Shown here: piece after piece, positions 55,672 to 64,000 of the stretch
How the letters are laid out: the number at the start of each line of letters is the position of its first letter
How positions within the stretch are numbered: the first letter of the stretch is position 1
Source: Acaryochloris sp. CCMEE 5410
Lineage (GTDB): Bacteria; Cyanobacteriota; Cyanobacteriia; Thermosynechococcales; Thermosynechococcaceae
DNA: 64,000 nt
Assembly: GCF_000238775.2 (NCBI RefSeq)
Contig: NZ_AFEJ02000001.1
Span: forward strand, 3,038,001-3,102,000
Direction of reading: 5' to 3'
Notes under the pieces: generated by a model
Told to the model about the DNA's origin: nothing
Seen by the model: the letters and a program-made list of their open reading frames with translations, nothing else
Database searches by the model: none
Program-made: the position numbers and the translations under genes

Positions 55672-56892
55672 TTAAATGATCAGCCAAGCCACCAAGCCCC
55701 AAAAAGGCACAAATCGAAGCCACCGTTTCTGAGGATTCGATTCTACTGCACCTAGCAGCACAATCTGAAAGAACGTAAAGAAGACAAAGTCCACACAGAA
55801 GGCAGCGGAGACCCGGTTTGTCGTTACCTGAGTCCCGAAATAGTTAAGTCGCTCTGCCACAGTGCCAAATTCTGGTCCGACAAACCCAAACCAGAACAGT
55901 GCCATCCCACTCACCAAAAGCCCTGTCCAACCAAAAACCCGAGTCAAGAGCCCTTTCGAAGGCGAGGGCACTTCTGCGGGAATTGGCATGGCAGCTCTCA
56001 TGGCCATATACGGAATCATAAAAGCATTCGTCAGAAAGAGCGCCATACTCCAAATCGGCACTTTGGGTAACTTTTGGCTACGCACATCAGCCAGCAATAG
56101 AGGCAAGAAAATAAAGATCCAAGCAATGGCAAAGTTAAAAAAGGCTTGGTCTACCGGATGGACCAAGGGAGCTTCCAGGTAGTGAATGCCTAGCATGTTA
56201 GCTAAGGGCAAGATAAAGAAGAAGTTGAGGGACTCATTCAGCACTTCCTGCCAGGTTTCCGCTTGAATCGCCCATACGGGCTCTCCGGGCATTAACTGTC
56301 CTGGTGGAGAGAGAAACAGGATATAAATATAGGCTCCTGCTAAAAGCCAGAGCAGTCTGGAGATCCACGGCTGAGACGAATCTGGCGGGCTGGCTGAAGA
56401 CTGAAGTGATGTTTCCCCAGACTCAGCGGGTTTCAGTAGCAGCCGCACTAAGGGGGCAATCAAGCGCAGAATCAAAAATGCGCCTTTCCCAGGCTTGATC
56501 ACAGGTTCAACCAAATCCCGGGCAAAGATCAGTTTTCCAGTTTTCTCAGACAGTCGACAAAAGCTAACCCCTCGGCCATTGGGCAGGGGAATACCACCCA
56601 GCTCGACATGCCAGAGAATGCCCACCGCAAGCGCGTCACCTTCCGTGATATCGTCCACCACAAACAACAAGTCTGCAGGCATTCCTTTACAAGATTCGGT
56701 GAATAGCTCCTCCACCGCTGCTTTTCCTTGAAAAGGGGTCGGAAAATTTAGGTCTTGATAACAACAGTCTGGATCAACATATTCCAGAGCTTTGGCAACA
56801 TTGCGCTCATTAATGGCCTCATACATGGCCTGAATGAGGAGATGGGCTGGGAGGGGCATGGGGTTCAGGACATAGAGGAGAACATCGGTCAT
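55672..56892 (-). CDS. NTF2/SnoaL-like domain fused to a multi-span membrane region
   Basis: A 406-residue protein. Residues about 15-130 look like an NTF2/SnoaL-type cone fold: MYEAINERNVAKALEYVDPDCCYQDLNFPTPFQGKAAVEELF, then VGILWHVELGGIPLPNGRGVSFCRL and FARDLVEP. The rest contains about five or six membrane helices, among them LLWLLAGAYIYILFL, IAWIFIFLPLLLADV and VFFTFFQIVLLGAV. The soluble domain could bind a small ligand or act as an isomerase; the membrane part is unknown. The first ATG (56892) is used; one at 56859 is equally good. Confidence 0.7.
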   Translation of the reverse strand: MTDVLLYVLNPMPLPAHLLIQAMYEAINERNVAKALEYVDPDCCYQDLNFPTPFQGKAAVEELFTESCKGMPADLLFVVDDITEGDALAVGILWHVELGGIPLPNGRGVSFCRLSEKTGKLIFARDLVEPVIKPGKGAFLILRLIAPLVRLLLKPAESGETSLQSSASPPDSSQPWISRLLWLLAGAYIYILFLSPPGQLMPGEPVWAIQAETWQEVLNESLNFFFILPLANMLGIHYLEAPLVHPVDQAFFNFAIAWIFIFLPLLLADVRSQKLPKVPIWSMALFLTNAFMIPYMAMRAAMPIPAEVPSPSKGLLTRVFGWTGLLVSGMALFWFGFVGPEFGTVAERLNYFGTQVTTNRVSAAFCVDFVFFTFFQIVLLGAVESNPQKRWLRFVPFWGLVAWLII

Positions 56893-57033
56893 CTGGACAG
56901 TTGAGCAGTAGACACATTGGCAACACAGACAACCTTCTGATACTGATGCCTACCCAAACGCTCGCCCAAGAGCGACCGACAGCTTCATTTTACTCAAGGT
57001 TAGCGGGTCCCCTCATGCTTCATACCCTCCCTC

Positions 57034-57603
57034 TCAGATTTCTTGAGGAACTCGTATGTCTGGGAAGGGAAACGACGAATATCGGGCAGCAATCAATTTG
57101 CCTTCTGAGTTAAAACTGATGAAGATTGCATCACAGTCCAGAAGCACGTTATAGGGGTCAACTAGATAGAGCTTTTTGGAAATACCAACTTTCTTTTCCT
57201 CCTGATTCGGCCTCCAATTCTCTTCACTGGGTAATCGGAAAGACGTACCCGCATAATTTTGTGTAACGGCAGCTCTCACTTCTGGGAGGGTCATATCTGG
57301 ATGCAGAGAAAAGTAAAAGCTCACAAAAGGCCTAATCGGTGACCAGAAGAAGAAGGCAACTAGGACTGCCAGGGGCTGAATCAGAAAAAGATAACGCCAC
57401 CTTTGCCATCTAAAGGCAAGCACTGTCGTCACAGAGAAGAGAAGTGAAGTTAACCATAGTAAGAACCAAAACCCGAGAGCAATTGAATCACTCACGAGGT
57501 ATATCAAGCAGCTGTAACAGATGGAGATGAGCAAAAGCCAGGTAAAAAAAATTGGTGTCATCTTCGAACTCATCTCTTCAGGCTCTGATAGAGTGCCATA
57601 CAA
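57034..57603 (-). CDS. Hypothetical membrane protein, 189 residues
   Basis: Not recognised. Three hydrophobic segments near the N-terminus (FFTWLLLISICYSCLIYLV, LGFWFLLWLTSLLFSVTTVLAF, FLIQPLAVLVAFFFW) are followed by a soluble C-terminal part (MTLPEVRAAVTQNYAGTSF, then a short strand with FISFNSEGKLIAARYS). The latter may be a small sensor or lipid-facing domain. It starts at ATG 57603, or at a nearby internal ATG. Confidence 0.6.
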   Translation of the reverse strand: MYGTLSEPEEMSSKMTPIFFTWLLLISICYSCLIYLVSDSIALGFWFLLWLTSLLFSVTTVLAFRWQRWRYLFLIQPLAVLVAFFFWSPIRPFVSFYFSLHPDMTLPEVRAAVTQNYAGTSFRLPSEENWRPNQEEKKVGISKKLYLVDPYNVLLDCDAIFISFNSEGKLIAARYSSFPFPDIRVPQEI

Positions 57604-57696
57604 ATGCTATGAAACTATCGTGCGATCGCAGCTTGTATATGCATCAGGATCAGCGTCTGATGACCTTTCACTCAGCTTTTTGCTAACCGCTAATTT

Positions 57697-58917
57697 TTAT
57701 AAAAGAGACTGAGCAAGCTGCTCACGGGTGGGAATATCAGCAGGCAGAAACGTCCTTAAATCGTTCTTAGTAGGCTTGGCTAAAGCAGCCAAACGGCTAC
57801 ATTGCATGGCAACACAACGATCAAAAAGGTTCCTAACAAATCGGCCATTGCCCAATTCGCCGATTTGGGTTTCATATTGTCCAATTAAATGGCGCATGGA
57901 CTTCAAGGTTTGCTCAGAGAGAAGATAGCCATGCTGTTCACAAATCACTTTAAAAATATCAGCTAACTCAGATGGGGCATAATCTTCAAAATGGATCACT
58001 CTAGAAAACCTGGACTTTAAACCAGGGTTGGAGTCAATAAAACGAGACATCTCTTCTTTATAGCCTGCAACCACCACCACCAAGTTGTTTCTGTGGTCTT
58101 CCATCATCTTGAGGAGTGTATTGATTGCCTCTTGTCCAAAGGCATCTCCACGGCCATCTGCAACCAGTGCATAGGCCTCATCAATAAACAGCACCCCTCC
58201 TAGCGCTGATTCGATCACTTGGGTGGTTTTAGGCGCTGTTTGGCCCACATATTCAGCGACTAAACGACTTCGATCGACTTCGACAAAATGTCCTTTTGAC
58301 ACCACACCCAAATGTTTATAAATCTTTCCTAGCAGCCTCGCGACCGTGGTTTTGCCCGTTCCAGGATTGCCCGTGAATACTAGATGTCTTGTGATTCCAG
58401 GAGACTTGATACCCACTTTCGCCTGCATCTGAGATACCTTGGCGATGTTGACTAACTCTTGCACTGTAGATTTAACCGTATTTAAACCAGTTAGGGCATA
58501 AAGCTCATTGAGAGCGTGTTGCAATTCCTCTTGATTACTAATTTTTTTCGTCTGATCAGGCGAAGTCTCAGCATGCTTGCTTTTTTGATTGAGTGGATTG
58601 CGATTTGTGCACTTGGGTGGTTTAGGGACTAAAGATTTTCTCCGAATTCTCTCCAAAGTCCGAACGGTTTCTTGATCCTTAGACCATTGGTATTCCAGTA
58701 AGTCTTTCAGACCAGGATTCCAACCTTTCCGAAATCCCAAGCGTCTGGCAAGTTCTTCCAATTCATCCTGCTCAAGTGCAAACTCTTGCTGCAATTGTCC
58801 ATAAACCCAGCCTTCGGAAAGACATAAGTGGAGTTTTTGACGAATAAGAACAGAAAGATATTGATCGACATCTTGACGCATTGGAACGAATTTCCCATAA
58901 ATTGGATATTTCATCAC
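57697..58917 (-). CDS. CbbX/SpoVK-type AAA+ ATPase
   Basis: A 406-residue protein. The C-terminal two thirds form an AAA+ domain of the CbbX/CfxQ/SpoVK group: LNELYALTGLNTVKSTVQELV, Walker A GNPGTGKT (183-190), pore-loop AEYVGQTA, Walker B GVLFIDEAYAL, sensor VVVVAGYKEEM, arginine finger GLKSRFSR and sensor 2 NGRFVRNLFDR. The first 130 residues are an extra, charged N-terminal part found in no classical CbbX; it contains a winged-helix-like stretch (EFALEQDELEELARRLGF). CbbX proteins activate red-type Rubisco, but this group is widespread with other roles, and no Rubisco gene is near. Confidence 0.8.
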   Translation of the reverse strand: MMKYPIYGKFVPMRQDVDQYLSVLIRQKLHLCLSEGWVYGQLQQEFALEQDELEELARRLGFRKGWNPGLKDLLEYQWSKDQETVRTLERIRRKSLVPKPPKCTNRNPLNQKSKHAETSPDQTKKISNQEELQHALNELYALTGLNTVKSTVQELVNIAKVSQMQAKVGIKSPGITRHLVFTGNPGTGKTTVARLLGKIYKHLGVVSKGHFVEVDRSRLVAEYVGQTAPKTTQVIESALGGVLFIDEAYALVADGRGDAFGQEAINTLLKMMEDHRNNLVVVVAGYKEEMSRFIDSNPGLKSRFSRVIHFEDYAPSELADIFKVICEQHGYLLSEQTLKSMRHLIGQYETQIGELGNGRFVRNLFDRCVAMQCSRLAALAKPTKNDLRTFLPADIPTREQLAQSLL

Positions 58918-59050
58918 TTGGGAGATGGCTGATTAATCCCAAATTCATGAAAAAGATAATTAGTCTATGCTGAACGATAGATAACACCCGAGAAATTGAG
59001 ATCAGAGATTGACCAAAGAAATAGCATAATTGCTCTATAAACTCTCAATA

Positions 59051-59176
59051 GACCTTATCGAAAATAGCTGAAAGCCTTACTGGGAAAGCGTTTTATTTTT
59101 GGAGAAAAATCGGCCTCAAAGACTTACGACATAGACGTTTGAAGTTATTCTCACCCATTTTATTTCCGATAAGGTC
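59051..59176. mobile_element. MITE-like element with terminal inverted repeats and TA target duplication
   Basis: GACCTTATCG at 59051-59060 is the exact complement of 59167-59176, and the match continues imperfectly for several bases (AAAATA/GAAATAA). A TA dinucleotide flanks both ends (59049-59050 and 59177-59178), the target duplication of IS630/Tc1-mariner-type elements. The 126-bp body has no coding frame. Such short elements move with the transposase of a full-length relative. Confidence 0.6.
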
Positions 59177-59261
59177 TAATATTTGAATCAATCAAAGAAT
59201 TCAAGCTGATTTTTTCAAATTGGATGTAATTACTATGCTATTCACCCTCAGAAGGCTGTTT

Positions 59262-59399
59262 TCACCCTTGAGGTAGCAGCCCAATGCCAACAAGATAAAA
59301 TCGTAAAGCGAATATTCTGGCCCACGAAATAGACGTTAGGTGTTCGCCATTTCTAACCCATTGATTTACATATTCAATCTCTTTCTTAATGGCCTGAGC
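59262..59399 (-). pseudogene. Degenerate coding remnant
   Basis: A minus-strand frame between two stops reads AQAIKKEIEYVNQWVRNGEH, then LTSISWARIFALRFYLVGIG, then LLPQG and stop, 45 residues that look like real protein (amphipathic, aromatic) with a TAG directly upstream in frame. No start codon suits it. Not recognised; it may be the C-terminal relic of a lost gene. Confidence 0.3.
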
Positions 59400-59503
59400 C
59401 TAGAGTTCATTTCTAGATTGCCCAATACGAGATGGAAGCGTATCAGTGTAATTTTTCAGGATTATCGAATGGATGGAGTCGCAAAATTTTAGGTCGTACA
59501 AAT

Positions 59504-60799
59504 CTACGGCGACGGATTCTGCATCATGACCTTGACATTGTTATCTACTTTATCTCCAGCGCCACTGAAGATCACATCCAAGGCCATTGGATCTTCAAGA
59601 ACTGTCGCCCTGAGGAATAATGCTGTCCAAGTTCCAATCGTTTTGATCGCCAACGATTGAGGAATATCTTGCACCTTAGGATCCTGGATAATAGCTGGAA
59701 CCACAGCAGGCGTATTGCCTGGGTTATTAGGTGCATTGCTATTCGTGAGGCCAAAATGGTTGGCTCCCGTGATAGATATCAGCATCTTCGTCGGACTCCC
59801 CAACTGCTGATAGGTTTCTTTCGTTTTCTCAGGAAACGATCGCCCATCTTTTTCACCAAAGATTAAAGCTGTGGGTATCGTGTCGTTATTAATGGGGGGA
59901 ACAGGGCCACCTGTATAGGGTTTAAGGTGAGTGCCATAGAAAACAGCAGCAACCAATGCTTCTGGCTGCTTGAATTCACCATAAAGGCATTTGGGAATGG
60001 AACATCCTCCCTGAACAGCGTTTAATCCTGCAGCCCCTCCTAAAGAATGGCCTAGCAGTACCAATTGGTCTGGGTTGATGACCTCTGCCACAGGAGAGAC
60101 AGCCGGATCTTTGATGAAATTCCAGACCTCATTAATTAGTTTCAACTCAGGGTAATACCCTGTCGTGGTTGGCGCAGGAGGTGGTAAAGGCCAAAGTCTT
60201 AAGTTATTAGGAATGACAACTACAAAGCCATAGCTCGCAACCACTTTGGCATATTCGGAGTAGTGAGATTTGTCTACATTAGCTCCCTGCAGCATCAGCG
60301 CCACCGGAAAAGGCTTGGCAACCGGATTAGATTTGGCACTTCGAGGAACAAAAATATCTGCGGCATCTCCACTAGACGTAATCACCGTCTCTAACTTCTG
60401 AATCTCAGAGAAGAGGGGGGCAGGTAAGGAGGAAATTTCCAGCAACCTATCTTGCTTAGAACTCTCTATCCAAATATCAGCTCTGATGTCATCTTTACTC
60501 TTATTTCCGCCAGGATTTTCTCTATTCATTGTTGCCATTACATGGCTAGTATCATTGCTTTCAAAAGTGAATTTATGCCTATAAAACGACCCATCACTTT
60601 TACTACCAAAGTTAAATTTTTCAATAATCTTTGTATTGGCATAAATATTGTCCTGAGTGACATTAGAAGCATCAAACTGTTTAGAATAGGCTTTCTGATG
60701 ACAGAAGCCTACTGCGAAAAGTGTTGATAAACCTATGGCTATGGTTCCAGGCTGAATGGCAGTTAACATGATATTTTTATGCACAACAAGATGCTTCAA
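59504..60799 (-). CDS. Exported alpha/beta hydrolase, chlorophyllase/PAF-acetylhydrolase-like
   Basis: A 431-residue protein with a signal-peptide-like start (IQPGTIAIGLSTLFAVGFC). The hydrolase domain shows VALMLQGANVDKSHYSEYAKVVASYGFVVVIPNN (strand and oxyanion region), the nucleophile elbow VLLGHSLGGAAGL around residue 250, an acidic residue in IFGEKDGRSF, and a histidine in TGANHFGL, giving a complete Ser-Asp-His triad. The layout resembles bacterial chlorophyllase/PAF-acetylhydrolase-like lipases with an N-terminal extension of about 130 residues that I do not recognise. Substrate unknown. An in-frame ATG at 60769 is an alternative start. Confidence 0.82.
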   Translation of the reverse strand: MKHLVVHKNIMLTAIQPGTIAIGLSTLFAVGFCHQKAYSKQFDASNVTQDNIYANTKIIEKFNFGSKSDGSFYRHKFTFESNDTSHVMATMNRENPGGNKSKDDIRADIWIESSKQDRLLEISSLPAPLFSEIQKLETVITSSGDAADIFVPRSAKSNPVAKPFPVALMLQGANVDKSHYSEYAKVVASYGFVVVIPNNLRLWPLPPPAPTTTGYYPELKLINEVWNFIKDPAVSPVAEVINPDQLVLLGHSLGGAAGLNAVQGGCSIPKCLYGEFKQPEALVAAVFYGTHLKPYTGGPVPPINNDTIPTALIFGEKDGRSFPEKTKETYQQLGSPTKMLISITGANHFGLTNSNAPNNPGNTPAVVPAIIQDPKVQDIPQSLAIKTIGTWTALFLRATVLEDPMALDVIFSGAGDKVDNNVKVMMQNPSP

Positions 60800-61029
60800 T
60801 CAAGTGAATTAAATAATTGATATAGAAATAAAAATCACAAAAATGATGATTCACTTTCTTTCAATATTGCATTTTATGGCAAGAGAAGAAAGAAGACTGG
60901 ATTGCCATAGACTTAATCAAGAAAGACTAGGGCATCTGTTGCCTAAAACAAGATCATTCCCCTTTGCCTTGCCCTTGTTTATGGGACGATAGCTTTAGGG
61001 CTGAGGATATCCAGTTTGGAGTTACAACA

Positions 61030-61308
61030 ATGAGTCAATTCGATGTTGTTAATAAAGAGTTTTATGCGATTTACGAGCGAGACAGTGGTAAACCCCTGGT
61101 TCGCCGGATCAAAGCAGAAGATCACGATAATGCATGGGATGTGGCTGAGACTTTGGGGCAAAATCTTGTGGATGTTGTTGATATCCCCCCAACAGGTGAT
61201 GTCGAATTTGCGGAGGACGATATTGCCCCTAAAACCTGGCAAATGGATCGGCAGGAATTAAGCGTTGAGTGGAACGAACGGATTGCTAAAAAGATTGATG
61301 GAGAATAG
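61030..61308 (+). CDS. Hypothetical small acidic protein, 92 residues
   Basis: Not recognised. It begins MSQFDVVNKEFYAIYERDSG; ATG 61030 is preferred because GGAG lies 9-12 bases upstream, and the upstream extension to 60964 looks non-coding. The protein is acidic and reads as alternating strands and helices (DNAWDVAETLGQNLVDVVDI). It is alone on the plus strand. Confidence 0.6.
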   Translation: MSQFDVVNKEFYAIYERDSGKPLVRRIKAEDHDNAWDVAETLGQNLVDVVDIPPTGDVEFAEDDIAPKTWQMDRQELSVEWNERIAKKIDGE

Positions 61309-61363
61309 TTGGCGAAAAGAAATTTCTTTTTAATCCACCTTTAAACTTCGTTGATAAGTGGGC

Positions 61364-61401
61364 AAAAAAAGGCTCCCCGATCACACGATTGTGAGGGGAG
61401 C
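61364..61401 (-). terminator. Terminator of the RND transporter gene
   Basis: On the minus strand GCTCCCC-TCACA pairs with TGTGATC-GGGGAGC, followed by CC and then seven T. It lies about 230 bp after the RND transporter stop. Confidence 0.7.
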
Positions 61402-61627
61402 GGTAACTACTCATTCCTGGATTATAGGAGGAATTGAGGAAGGAGAGACAGTCTGATGAAGACTGCTCAGAGTTTTGTGTCCACAATTTATTAATCCAAC
61501 AGCATAGCGAGGCAGACAAAAGCCCCTCATAGGAAAGATACTGTTTTCTAGCGAACCTCATTGGATACGGTTACTCAAAGATTGGAGTTCCTCTCGACAT
61601 TCTCAGAGCCCTCAGTGTCATTCACTC

Positions 61628-64000
61628 CTAAGCTGAGATCGCAATTACTGACTCAGCTTGATGTTGACGAGATTTTCTATGAATGAGCAGAAAAATACAG
61701 GGCACAAAATACAAAGCAAGAATCGTGGCCCCCAATAAGCCCCCCGCAATCGTAATCGCTAACGGTGGCCAAAATCCCGTCTCATCAATCATCAGGGGCA
61801 CTAAGCCCACGATGGTCGTTAACGTCGTCGCCACCACATGTCGAGCAGAGGACAATACTACCCGCTCAATCGCCCGTCGCGATCCCTGACAGGCCCGTTC
61901 ATCCTCTCGCAGGGCCGCTAACACCACAATCGAATCATTGATCGCTAAACCAATTAAGCCCAACATACCCAAAATCGCGGTGAAGCCAAAGATAGACTGA
62001 AATGCCCATAGGGCAAAGGCTCCTAAACCAATACTGAGCAGGGCAATCAGAGCAATTAGCCCTGCTAGCAAAAATGAATTAAAAGACAAAACCAGGGTCG
62101 CGGTCATCAAAATCACCAATAAGCCGACGGTGGCTAATAAATTCCCCACCGCACTGCCGCGGGCATCCGCTTCACCGCCATAGGTCATGGAATAGCCCGG
62201 TGGCAGTTGAAACTCACTTTGATCCAGTCGAGTCTGGAACTGCTTGAGCACCGTATCGGGTAGGGCTCCTGCTTGCAAATAACCTTCCACCGTATTGAAT
62301 CGCTGACCATCCCGGCGGGTAATGGTGGCAAGGTTGGGCACTAGATTTATGTCTGCGATCGCACTCAACGGTACCTGCCCATCTTGACTCCCCAGCAACT
62401 CTAGAGACGTCACTGAAGATAAATTCGCCCGATCCGTATCGGACAGGCGCACCCGCACGGGCAAATCTTCCGTGGATTCTAAAAGTGAACCGCCTGTATT
62501 GCCATCCAAATAGGCATTAAGCTGACGGGCAATGGCTTCATTACTCAAGCCCACTCGTCGAGCCTGGGTTTCATCCACATTTAAGGCCAGCTTCGGCAAG
62601 GCTTCATTAATCACCGCCCGCGTTTGCACCACCTCGGGTTCCTGGGCCAAGAGGGTACGGAGTTCATTACCCAACTGCCGCAGGGTCTCCATATCAGGAC
62701 CAAACACTTCAATCTCAATAGGCGCGCCAAAGGGGGGACCTTGTTCCAACTGTTTGACCAAAATTTGAGCTTGAGGAAAAGCGGCATCCAGTTCAACTTG
62801 TAAGGACTGAATGGTCTGGCTCAGATTTTTAGTGGAGGCCAACTGGACGATGCCCTGGGCAAAATCCGGGACATTGGTACGGATGCTATTGATGTTGTAG
62901 AAAAAGCGCGGCGCACTTTCGCCAATAAACCACTGAACTTCCGCCACTTCAGCATGGGCTACCATCCGGTCCCGCAGGTCACGCACGGTTTCCGTAGTTT
63001 GGGTAATGGTGGACGAGGTGGGCATTTCCACCTGAATTTGGATCTGGTCCCGATTAGTCGGTGGGAAAAACTGCTGGGGTAGGGAGGCAAATTGACTAAA
63101 GCCCACCACAGGCAACAGCAAGGATAGGCCAATCCCCAGAATCGGCTTGGCTAAGGTGAGCCGCAGCAGATGTCGAAAGCCCCTGGACAAGGCTGGACTG
63201 GAAACGCCTTTGCGCAACCAGCGAGGCCCTTTCGTTGCAGGCTGACCAACGCCAATAATTGCGGTTAGAGCTGCAATGATAGTCAGGGAAACAGCTAGAG
63301 AACTTAAGAGAGCCAGGATAACCGTTAAACCAATCGTGCCGATAAATTCTCCAGTGCCGCCTTTGGACGTGGCAATGGGGACAAAGGCAAACACGGTGGT
63401 CAGGGTCGAGGCCAGCAGTGGAATGCCCAGATGTTGAACGGTTTCTTGAACTGCTATAGTCCCCCGTAACCCCTCCCGCAATCGATGCTGGACTTCATCC
63501 ACAACGATAATGGCGTTATCAATCAGCAATCCCAGGGCAATAATCAAGCCCGTAATCGACATCTGATGGAGGGGAATCCCCAGTCCCTGCATCCAGCCAA
63601 ACACCGCCAATGTCACTAGGGGTAAGGCCGTGCCCACAATCAGAGCCGCCCGCCAACCCAGCATCACCACGGAAATACCAATTACCAAGACCGAACTCAC
63701 CACCAGATTGGTAATCACGCCGTTCAGCCGCTGGCGAACATACTGGCTCTGTTCTTGGATTACCTCGACGCTCATGCCGTCCGATAGATTGGCCTGAAAG
63801 TCTTGGATCTGCTGACGAGCAAGCTGCGCCCACTGATCGACTCGCTCTTGAGATTCCACCGTAGCGGAGAGGGTAATGCCTGGCTTGCCGTTGATCAGGG
63901 TAAGGCTATCGAGGGGGGTGCGGATGCCTTTGGTGACCTGGGCAATATCCTGCAGTTGGGTCACTTGCCCTGCATCGCCCAATTGAATGGGAATCGTCTT
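61628..64000 (-). CDS. RND family efflux transporter, N-terminal end outside window
   Basis: The last ~790 residues of an AcrB/HAE-type RND pump, open through the right edge. Seen: GMSVEVIQEQSQYVRQRLNGV leading to the first visible helix, then ALGLLIDNAIIVVDEVQHRLREG, where the usual Asp-Asp pair of the fourth helix reads Asp-Asn, then LASTLTTVFAFVPI, a large periplasmic part (EIEVFGPDMETLRQLGNELRTLL) and a second membrane half with GLIGLAINDSIVVLAALREDE. RND pumps export drugs, lipids or metals using the proton gradient, normally with a membrane-fusion protein that would be encoded beyond the edge. The missing second Asp is a variation known in other RND groups. The terminator at 61364 closes the transcript. 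Confidence 0.9.
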   Translation of the reverse strand, partial: KTIPIQLGDAGQVTQLQDIAQVTKGIRTPLDSLTLINGKPGITLSATVESQERVDQWAQLARQQIQDFQANLSDGMSVEVIQEQSQYVRQRLNGVITNLVVSSVLVIGISVVMLGWRAALIVGTALPLVTLAVFGWMQGLGIPLHQMSITGLIIALGLLIDNAIIVVDEVQHRLREGLRGTIAVQETVQHLGIPLLASTLTTVFAFVPIATSKGGTGEFIGTIGLTVILALLSSLAVSLTIIAALTAIIGVGQPATKGPRWLRKGVSSPALSRGFRHLLRLTLAKPILGIGLSLLLPVVGFSQFASLPQQFFPPTNRDQIQIQVEMPTSSTITQTTETVRDLRDRMVAHAEVAEVQWFIGESAPRFFYNINSIRTNVPDFAQGIVQLASTKNLSQTIQSLQVELDAAFPQAQILVKQLEQGPPFGAPIEIEVFGPDMETLRQLGNELRTLLAQEPEVVQTRAVINEALPKLALNVDETQARRVGLSNEAIARQLNAYLDGNTGGSLLESTEDLPVRVRLSDTDRANLSSVTSLELLGSQDGQVPLSAIADINLVPNLATITRRDGQRFNTVEGYLQAGALPDTVLKQFQTRLDQSEFQLPPGYSMTYGGEADARGSAVGNLLATVGLLVILMTATLVLSFNSFLLAGLIALIALLSIGLGAFALWAFQSIFGFTAILGMLGLIGLAINDSIVVLAALREDERACQGSRRAIERVVLSSARHVVATTLTTIVGLVPLMIDETGFWPPLAITIAGGLLGATILALYFVPCIFLLIHRKSRQHQAESVIAISA

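Larger units (their letters stand above)
58918..59503. other. Gene-free region with a MITE-like element
   Basis: 586 bp. It contains the MITE-like element at 59051-59176 and, further right, a short degenerate minus-strand frame (59262-59399). Nothing else was recognised. Confidence 0.5.

Noticed and set aside
1-64000. CRISPR arrays, tRNA and rRNA genes
   Set aside because: Looked for regular repeats and for tRNA loop motifs in all intergenic spaces; none seen.

Overview
The window is chromosomal DNA from a cyanobacterium. It encodes a photosystem I subunit (PsaE), NDH-1 subunits NdhF and NdhD, two CP12 Calvin-cycle regulators, the circadian kinase SasA, a carotenoid isomerase of the Z-ISO type, and the N-terminal half of DnaE ending in the cyanobacterial split intein. 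The HIP1 octamer GCGATCGC recurs through most of it. From memory of protein style the source looks like Acaryochloris or a close relative, but I cannot verify that here.

Layout. 0-9 kb: a glycosyltransferase cut by the window edge, an ACP-like protein without the pantetheine serine, VanZ, cp12 - fructosamine kinase - cp12, a second glycosyltransferase, LD-carboxypeptidase, a YaaW-like protein, Z-ISO, and a thioredoxin-like gene containing an in-frame perfect palindrome. 9-17.5 kb: ndhF-ndhD, a MoxR ATPase, mutM, psaE, sasA. 17.6-27.4 kb: a signalling block with an AAA-like/14-WD40 protein, a kinase-TIR-AAA fusion, an exported protein with acidic then very basic halves, and a divergent sigma-factor/DUF1822 pair. 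27.5-32.5 kb: a small unknown gene, a MazEF-type toxin-antitoxin pair and a 1259-residue nuclease/STAND-like protein, AT-richer than its neighbours and without HIP1; this is the best candidate for an acquired defence region. 32.8-38 kb: dnaE-N with split intein, and the divergent (p)ppGpp synthetase/hydrolase. 38-42 kb: a vWA - PP2C - kinase triad (TerY-P type) whose kinase carries a seven-repeat WD40 propeller. 42-50 kb: AMIN-amidase, metallophosphoesterase, rhomboid, small membrane and exported proteins, a sugar-nucleotide pyrophosphorylase and a GH16 glucanase with RTX repeats. 50-64 kb: a gene-poor AT-rich stretch, umuDC behind a LexA-like operator, IS1 and MITE-like remnants, a peroxiredoxin, several unknown proteins, a CbbX-like AAA ATPase, an alpha/beta hydrolase and an RND transporter cut by the right edge.

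How they fit together. The core genes serve photosynthetic electron flow and carbon metabolism (NDH-1, PsaE, CP12, SasA). Three multi-gene signalling systems (kinase-TIR-AAA with AAA-WD40, sigma/DUF1822, vWA-PP2C-kinase) and one toxin/nuclease island suggest a large investment in stress or conflict response. No tRNA, rRNA, CRISPR array or intact insertion sequence was seen.
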